Positions 9,807-15,574 of a stretch of 15,574 nt of DNA are shown here, one piece after another. Numbering within the stretch: position 1 is the stretch's first letter; each line of letters opens with the position of its first letter. The stretch is from Conidiobolus incongruus B7586 (taxonomy: Eukaryota; Entomophthoromycota; Entomophthoromycetes; Entomophthorales; Conidiobolaceae), in NCBI GenBank assembly GCA_000697335.1, contig JNEM01012093.1, positions 1 through 15,574 of the forward strand, written 5' to 3'. Below the pieces are notes generated by a model. The model made no database searches and was not told the origin of the DNA. It saw nothing but the letters and a program-made list of their open reading frames with translations. The position numbers were made by a program, and so were the translations under genes.

Positions 9807-10374
9807 CTATTTAATGGTGTCTTGATTATTTTTTCTGGGAGGAATAATTTCTCCAAAGACAGCTTTTAACCAAGAAATCCGAAGAATTCTGGTCTTCCAA
9901 GGTGGTCACAAGGAATAAGATCATCTGTAATTGTGCGGCCCGGGTGGTGAAAACTAATCACATCATGCTTAGGATGGCTAGGGCAGTGGTATCTAAGCTC
10001 TTTTTCAGTCAAATCTTCAGTAAGACGTGCAATACCAGACTTCAAAAAAATATTCATCACTATGTACATCTTCACATAATTCAATAATTGCTTCGCCCCT
10101 TTCTAATTTAGGTTCCCTAATTTTGATCATCTCTTTTTCTCCTCTCAATTAACGACTTTGTAAGCTACTATTGAGAACACTTCCAGCAGTATTCAAAGAT
10201 TCACCATTTCTACCAAGTCTACCATTGATCTGAGGTGTATTGAGGATCTTTTGTTGCTGATTAATGACGAGTTATTTTAAGAGATACCTCTTTGGCTGCG
10301 GACAAAAGTGGGTACATCTCAGAAGGGTCCAGCAGCTTCATAGTGGCAAGTATGGAGAACTTAGAGCAAGTCAT
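9807..10374 (-). pseudogene. Decayed paralogue of the secreted repeat precursor
   Basis: The start at 10374 encodes MTCSKFSILAT, matching MTASNFAILAT of the intact gene. About 150 bp, corresponding to residues 12-56 of the intact protein, are missing. The sequence then resumes at the equivalent of TFVRRQSGIS, followed by a single repeat unit that matches unit 1. Within it, 10200-10259 is identical over 60/60 bases to 8527-8586. An in-frame stop lies in the SQNNP segment, a one-base loss follows it, and another stop falls just after LQSR, where the intact gene reads LQRR. The Arg-Arg boundaries are lost. The charged C-terminal part is recognisable but diverged, down to a tail at about 9807-9866. 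Length is 568 bp against 789 bp in the intact gene. Open frames of 60-72 codons here are remnants, not separate genes. It lies in the same orientation, consistent with a local tandem duplication. Confidence 0.85.
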
Positions 10375-11790
10375 TGCAGACCTAAATGTGAGCATGAATT
10401 GAATAATTTGAATAGGATGGGCCTGCCTTATGAATATTATAAATAAATTAGATATTACACAACACCAACAAACCATCAGGTCTCATCAATACCTATCAAA
10501 CTCAACCAATTTCAAAATCAATGATCAAGATCACTAAATTTTTACAATTTTTATCAACTTATTACTTGCTTGATACGGAAAATTTGGAATTGAACTGAGA
10601 TATTTGAATCAATTTGATATTTTAAATACTGAAATAATCATATAATATTTACTAAATTACTACAGTTGAATATAATGAATTAATAGGTAGTTTAATATTA
10701 CGGTTATTAATTAATATATAGCCATTGAATAATATGAATCAATCCGATTAAAATCAAATTAAATTCTAAAGAACAAACAAAAATATTGAAATATTTATAA
10801 TATCAAGTTATAATCAAATATATATTAAATATCATTCATTAGCTTGAATAATTAATTTTATCAATATAAAATGATTTTGTTAAAAAAATTGATGGTAAGA
10901 ATTGATTCTGGGTTGGAATTCGAGTCACGTTTTTCAAAATCTGATATATGTATATTGTAATCCATTTAAGCTCATATTATATATGTTTAAACTTAGTATA
11001 TCAATAAATTAAATAAGAGATAGTCTAAATAAAGTGGCAATAATAAATTCTCAAAATAAATATAAAAGCAAACAATTTGAATTAGAGTCCTAATATAACA
11101 GGGTCAATGTAAACGAATTGTTTCAATGTAAACAGTGTGGAAAAATCCTTGTTTATTTGACAATGGTTCCCATTTTTATATTTAAAAGTTGATGAAAGTT
11201 CAAAGATAAAATAAGACAAGATAAGATAAAGTAGATAAAAAAGATAAGGTAAGCAGATATGATTGGCAGCCTCACGATGATGTTAAAGTGATCCGATCCA
11301 TGACAACTAATTAAAAATTATTATTAAATATATTGATTATTAAATTTAGATAATATAATAATTAATTTAAACACCCTCATATATTTATATTTTATAACAA
11401 AGTTTATTTTTTATTTATTCATTATTTCTAAAATTCTTAGTGTTATAATTAAAACTAACATGGTTATATTATTAAAATATTTAAGAAAAATAGTAAGCTT
11501 GAATTTTCAATGTGTAAAATTTTGGATATTATATTAGTTTAATAATTATTCAATTATATTAAAAACATGCCTTAAAATTCAATTACTAATTTATTAATTT
11601 TACACTTTTCAATTGAATATTTTAATATTTTAGAAAATTTAGGAATTTATATTTTAACATTTATTGAATTAGATCTTAATATACAATATCAATCCAAAAT
11701 TTAGCATTATTAATAAAAAATATTTTAGGCAGTAAGAATAATTAAAAGAATAATATATTGTAAAAATGAATAAATTAATTTATTATTAAT
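10375..11790. other. Spacer between the decayed paralogue and the transporter 3' end
   Basis: A CA-rich stretch at about 10455-10520 leads into a 25-codon plus-strand frame (10521-10598, starting MIKITKFLQFL), which is too short to call. A compact block at 11104-11247 carries repeated motifs and is listed separately. The rest is A/T-rich without features. The transporter's minus-strand poly(A) region falls at the right edge; an AATAAA hexamer (minus) lies at 11779-11784, 7 nt past the stop. Confidence 0.5.
11104..11247. promoter_or_regulatory. Cluster of GATAA and forkhead-like motifs
   Basis: TCAATGTAAAC occurs twice, at 11104-11114 and 11123-11133, with 19-bp periodicity; the second copy continues into GTAAACA, a forkhead-type core. 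A TGTTTATT (the same core inverted) follows near 11150. Then five GATAA words on one strand occur between 11205 and 11247. GATA zinc-finger factors are widespread in fungi. The nearest downstream start on either strand is that of the decayed paralogue at 10374, about 0.75 kb away. This may be an old distal promoter, the promoter of an unseen RNA, or a decayed GATAA microsatellite. Confidence 0.3.
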
Positions 11791-13330
11791 TTAATCTGAT
11801 TTTTTCATGCCTTCTTTGATAATAGCATCCAATGTTTTACCTTTTGTCTCTTTAAATAAGGATACCCAAACAATGATTGTAATAACTATAAAGCCTGCGA
11901 ATAATAAGAATGTATAATTGCCAATTTTGTCAAATACAAGGGGGAATAAAAATCCTACAAGAGCGTTACAGAGCCAGTTTAGAGTAATCACGAATGATGA
12001 AGTGAAATTGAGTAGATTGGATGGGAATAGTTCAGATATTAATAAAAAAGGAATGGGGCCTATACCAAGTGCAAAACTACCCATATATACGAATGTCGAG
12101 ACTAACATTAGGATATTAATATTAAATTCGGCGCCTACGCAGATGAGTACCACTGAGATCAGCATAAGCAAACAACTAGCCAAGTAGATACGCTTTCTAC
12201 CGAAATTGTCCACCATATACACTGTTAACAATACACCAACCACTTCCATAGCACCTAATGAAACGGCAATTCTACTCGCGTTAAACTTACCAAATGATTT
12301 TGTAAAAATGGTGGTTGAATAAAAAGCAACAGAATTAATACCACATAACATTTGATTCATATGAATAAATATACAAATAATTAAGAATTTAGGATATGGA
12401 GACTTTGTAATTTCCTTAAAGAAATTAAATTTTGGCTGGTTTTCTTCCTCCAAAGAATTATTAATTATGTGCTGAGATGAATGGTCTCTTTGAATGTTGA
12501 TTTGAGCTTCTATTATATGTTCGAATTCGTTATCAATTTTATGATCGGGTCGCAACCTTCTTAAATGGATTTTTGCTTCTTCTATCTTGCCCTTAGAAAC
12601 TAGATGAGGTGGTGACTTTGGACAGAATGGCAATAAAATGGATTGGATAAGCGATAAAATACAGGGAATACCGAATAAAATTCTCCACCCAGGGTTGTAT
12701 GAGAGGAAGAAGCCCAAGATTTGAGAGATCATAATGCCGATATCGATTGATACTTGCATTAGAGTTCCCATGGTACCTCTGAGTTTGACTGTTGATGTCT
12801 CGCCAATATAGCTGGACACTGCAACCGAAGCAAGACCTGAACCAATTCCTGTAATAAATCTACCGGCGCCGAACTGTGTTTGAGTAGAAGATGTAGCGAT
12901 AATCAAAAATCCCAAGACGAATGGAATATTATTCAGGAGGATAAGATTTCTTCTACCAATTTTAGTTGATAAAAAAGAAGCAGCTAAACTTCCTACAGCA
13001 CCCCCTAATGGCATTAAACCGATCATTCTACCCCTAAATGTTGTTAAAATCATAAAATTAAAAAATATGATATAAGTACCATTCGACGTGATCAGCTGGT
13101 ATACAACTGGGAAAAGGACCATTGTAATACAATCCATCGGGACAGTTCCTAATAGTATCTTCAGGCAAGTTACCAACACCAACTGCATAGCCAAAATTGA
13201 AGGTAGAAATAATAGCGATCAAAGTAGTTAAAAACACGGTCCAATTGAAACCCTGTGACAAACTATCATCCTTATCAGCTTCACTAGTATCGTGAGCAAT
13301 TATTATATTCTTTGAATTTTTAACATCCAT
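11791..13330 (-). CDS. GLUT/hexose-transporter-like MFS sugar porter (two exons)
   Basis: Exons 13080-13330 and 11791-13033 join across a 46-nt GTACTT..TTTAG intron (13034-13079) that splits a Trp codon, giving 497 residues. This is the usual size for the 12-helix sugar porter family. Family motifs appear in order: NFGYAVGVGN in helix 1, GRR at 110-112, GRFITGIGSG at 141-150, YIGET at 159-163 with KLRG at 167-170, PKSPPHLV in the loop after helix 6, RRLR at 242-245, NQMLCGINSVAFYST at 310-324 in helix 7, DNFGRKR at 359-365, GIGPIPF..ISELFP at 407-421, NWLCN at 436-440 and FKETKGKT at 477-484. The family moves hexoses across the plasma membrane by facilitated diffusion or proton symport. The animal-like FKETKGKT ending and the long first extracellular loop suggest the GLUT-type branch. 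The start is the ATG at 13330; the frame extends upstream to 13381 only via a non-ATG codon. The substrate cannot be told from sequence alone. Confidence 0.93.
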
Positions 13331-13637
13331 TCCAATAAATATCAAACTGTTATTACGTTTTAATACGTTGAAACAATTCAAATTTATATGATTTTTTTTA
13401 ATGCTAAAGCATCATATTTGAATTTTTGGGGTTAAATCAATTTAGATGCATAATATGAATTATTCCATAATTTATGTCTTTTTAATTGAAATTTCCTGAT
13501 GTGGATTAAAACTTTGTTTTCTGGTTCGATTATTTCAGATTAGACTTTCAATTCTTCTACAGTAAAACTATTTATATTGTATAATTTATTAAATATTGTT
13601 AGTATTTGATTTATAACTAAAATGAAGTATTTATCCA
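13331..13637. promoter_or_regulatory. Upstream region of the sugar transporter
   Basis: This should contain the 5' UTR and promoter of the minus-strand transporter. Small symmetrical or repeated words are present: ATGCT-AA-AGCAT at 13401-13412 and two TACGTT words near 13354-13368. No TATA element can be singled out in such A/T-rich DNA. The motif list is descriptive only. Confidence 0.35.
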
Positions 13638-14015
13638 ATGTTTTTGCTTCTTACTTTTGAATCATTAAATTATAGCTTTATAGGGAGATTTTTAAAGAGA
13701 AGTGAAGCATCAAAAGATTCAACTCTCCTATATAAATTTAAGTCATCACTTGAAAAACCAGTTTTAAATGAGTTATGAAGCAAAATTTGGTTTATGTTAA
13801 TTCCATATATTTGATAAAATTTTACTTATTTCACAACAATAAATTTCCCCAAAGTAAAAATAGAAAAAACTCTACAAAGGAAGATTTACAAGTGCCCTGA
13901 TCTTCAAAGGTATACTTTCACTACTTACAAGGGAAGGGTAAACACTCTCTATAATAAAAATATCATTAAATTGCCTGATATTACCATTAATATCAAAATA
14001 ATGGATCCGGAGTAA
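13638..14015 (+). pseudogene. Possible decayed protein-coding fragment, LRR-like C-terminal half
   Basis: One plus-strand frame is open for 46 codons from an ATG at 13638, is interrupted by three stops between 13776 and about 13820, and then stays open for about 65 codons to a TAA at 14013-14015. Both open parts are in the same frame and in sequence less A/T-rich than the surroundings. The second part reads protein-like, with KIYKCPDLQRYTF followed by IIKLPDITINIKIMDPE. The CPDLQ and LPDITINI phrases resemble leucine-rich-repeat (F-box/RNI-like) proteins, but this is only a resemblance. An intron across the stop-containing middle is possible instead of decay. In DNA this A/T-rich, open frames of this size also arise by chance, so confidence is low. 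Confidence 0.3.
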
Positions 14016-15574
14016 AATCATCATTTATGTTTTCGTCAAATGAAACATAATTAAATCATTTTATCCATTATTAAATAATTATATTCAATATGTACTGATT
14101 CTAAGAGCAATATTGAAAATCCAGATTATAATATGATAAAATTCAAAAATTTTAAATGATTTTTTAATTTATATTTTAATGTCAATATATTTCAAAGTAT
14201 ATAGACGAATTTTTTTATATCGTATGATTATTGATTATTATTTCAATAACTAATATCAAGTCTTCATAAGTGGATCTTTAACTATAACCAATTAAAATTA
14301 TTATATAAATATTTATTTAAGAAGCTGTATAAATATGATTATATTTTGAGTGTATATAATGACAATCATTCAATAATATTTCGATTGGCATTATTGGAGA
14401 ATACAAGCAAAATATATACTCAAAATTTATTGACAGTTCCACAACTACCTAGTATATCAAACAATAATAAAAGATGAGATAATCTAAGTTAGTAAACCAG
14501 CTTAAAAATGTGAGAAATGGTTAATAAATTTCCAGTTCAAATAAAAAACTTGAAAATTTTTTGTTTGAAATAATTATACTTGTATAGAAATTAATTTTTC
14601 AAAAACTTGAGTGTAAATCTGAATGTAACTTTCCCTTAAAAATTTAATAATTATTTATTATTTTTCATTATTAAGATTTGAGATATTAAAAATTTAATTA
14701 ATAAGTATTTAATGAAGTGTTAAAGTATAATGATTTAAAAAAAATTTTACAGTGAGACATAATCCTATGGGTAGTTATTTGAAAGAATAAAAAACTATGA
14801 TCTGATTTGATAATATAAAAATTTTTTCATTGATTATAATTTATATTAAATTAATATTATTAATAATATAATCATTGGTTTTATTTGTAAAGTAATTATA
14901 TATAAATATATAATTAATAAGAAGGATTATACGATTTTAAATTAATTTAATCATTATTAAAAAATAGGATAGTAATATTAATTTTAATTAAATATATAAT
15001 TGATAAATATTCTATTTTGAGCTTACTATATATAAGAGTTTTTATACTAATACTGTAATAATTAAATCTTGGGAGAAATTTTAAATATATTTATAAAGAT
15101 AAATATAATAATTCTTTGAATTTTTGATTGTTTTTAATTTATAATTAATATTAGGGTATTATTTTATATACACTAGCTTGCAAAAATAAGTCATAAAATT
15201 AAAATTACTTATATATTTACCTATATCTTAAATAATTCTTAAATAAATCAAATTAAATTAAAATATATAATTTACCTATATTATTTGATTATAACTAACT
15301 ATATTTAATTATATATTATTAACTATTGGTTAATATATCAAAACCTAAAATTTAACTAAAATAAGTTATAAATTTATAAGTTTATAAGTTAAAAAGATAT
15401 AAATAATAAAACTTATATATATATATATTTTCTATTGTATTATATATATTATAAAACCATTAACCTAATATTGTAAAATTAGTATTATAATACTTAAATC
15501 TCCCTTTAAAAAAGTTTCCTTATATATTAATTAACTTTATAATAAAAATAAATCAATTTATAAGATTATTAGAA
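14016..15574. other. A/T-rich terminal spacer
   Basis: Nearly featureless A/T sequence, becoming extreme after about 14800. A short tandem of TTTATAAG units occurs at about 15372-15390 and a 15-nt TA run at 15414-15428. No open frame, tRNA or RNA gene was found on either strand. Confidence 0.6.

Noticed and set aside
9866-10476. Open frames of 60-72 codons on both strands as separate small genes
   Set aside because: They lie in or next to the decayed precursor paralogue and are fragments or shadows of it.
10521-10598. 25-codon plus-strand frame after a CA-rich leader
   Set aside because: The start looks signal-peptide-like, but it ends after 25 codons with no clear continuation by splicing.
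11250-11310. Possible C/D snoRNA around GATGATG
   Set aside because: The C box is imperfect, and no convincing D box or terminal stem could be found.
11918-12187. 89-codon plus-strand frame
   Set aside because: Antisense to conserved transmembrane segments of the transporter.
13331-13381. Upstream extension of the transporter to 13381
   Set aside because: It would start at a TTG; no in-frame ATG exists before an upstream stop, and ATG at 13330 gives a normal-length N terminus.
1-15574. Transposons, retroelements, viral relics, rRNA or CRISPR arrays
   Set aside because: No transposase, reverse transcriptase or capsid-like translation, no long terminal or inverted repeats and no spaced direct-repeat array were seen by reading both strands.

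Overview
The window is eukaryotic nuclear DNA, very A+T-rich (by eye roughly three quarters A/T overall, higher between genes and at both ends). Genes are small islands of more balanced composition in long A/T-rich spacers. Two genes have short introns (46-62 nt) with GT..AG borders, some with TACTAAY-like branch sequences. A 2H phosphoesterase of the fungal 'Swiss Army Knife' type, a GLUT-type sugar porter and a Kex2-style secreted repeat precursor all suggest a fungus. The extreme A+T content would suit an early-diverging lineage such as the Conidiobolus/Entomophthoromycotina group, but that placement is inference.

Layout, left to right: 1-2272 is A/T-rich spacer. A gene for a membrane-anchored 2H phosphoesterase-like protein lies at 2273-3013 (-). 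A complete tRNA-Gln (CUG anticodon) is at 4564-4635 (-). A five-exon nuclear gene for mitochondrial ribosomal protein bL9m spans 6155-7072 (+). A secreted precursor with two 48-residue repeats bounded by Arg-Arg sites is at 8023-8811 (-). A decayed paralogue of that precursor is at 9807-10374 (-). A two-exon GLUT/hexose-transporter-like gene is at 11791-13330 (-). A possible coding relic in one reading frame lies at 13638-14015 (+). The rest is spacer to the right end.

The genes do not form a pathway: they are unrelated nuclear genes, each with its own spacer. The one local relationship is the precursor gene and its decayed copy about 1 kb away on the same strand, which share a 60-bp block of perfect identity inside otherwise diverged sequence. 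No mobile element, rRNA, CRISPR array or viral relic could be supported. The least ordinary content is the repeat-bearing secreted precursor pair.
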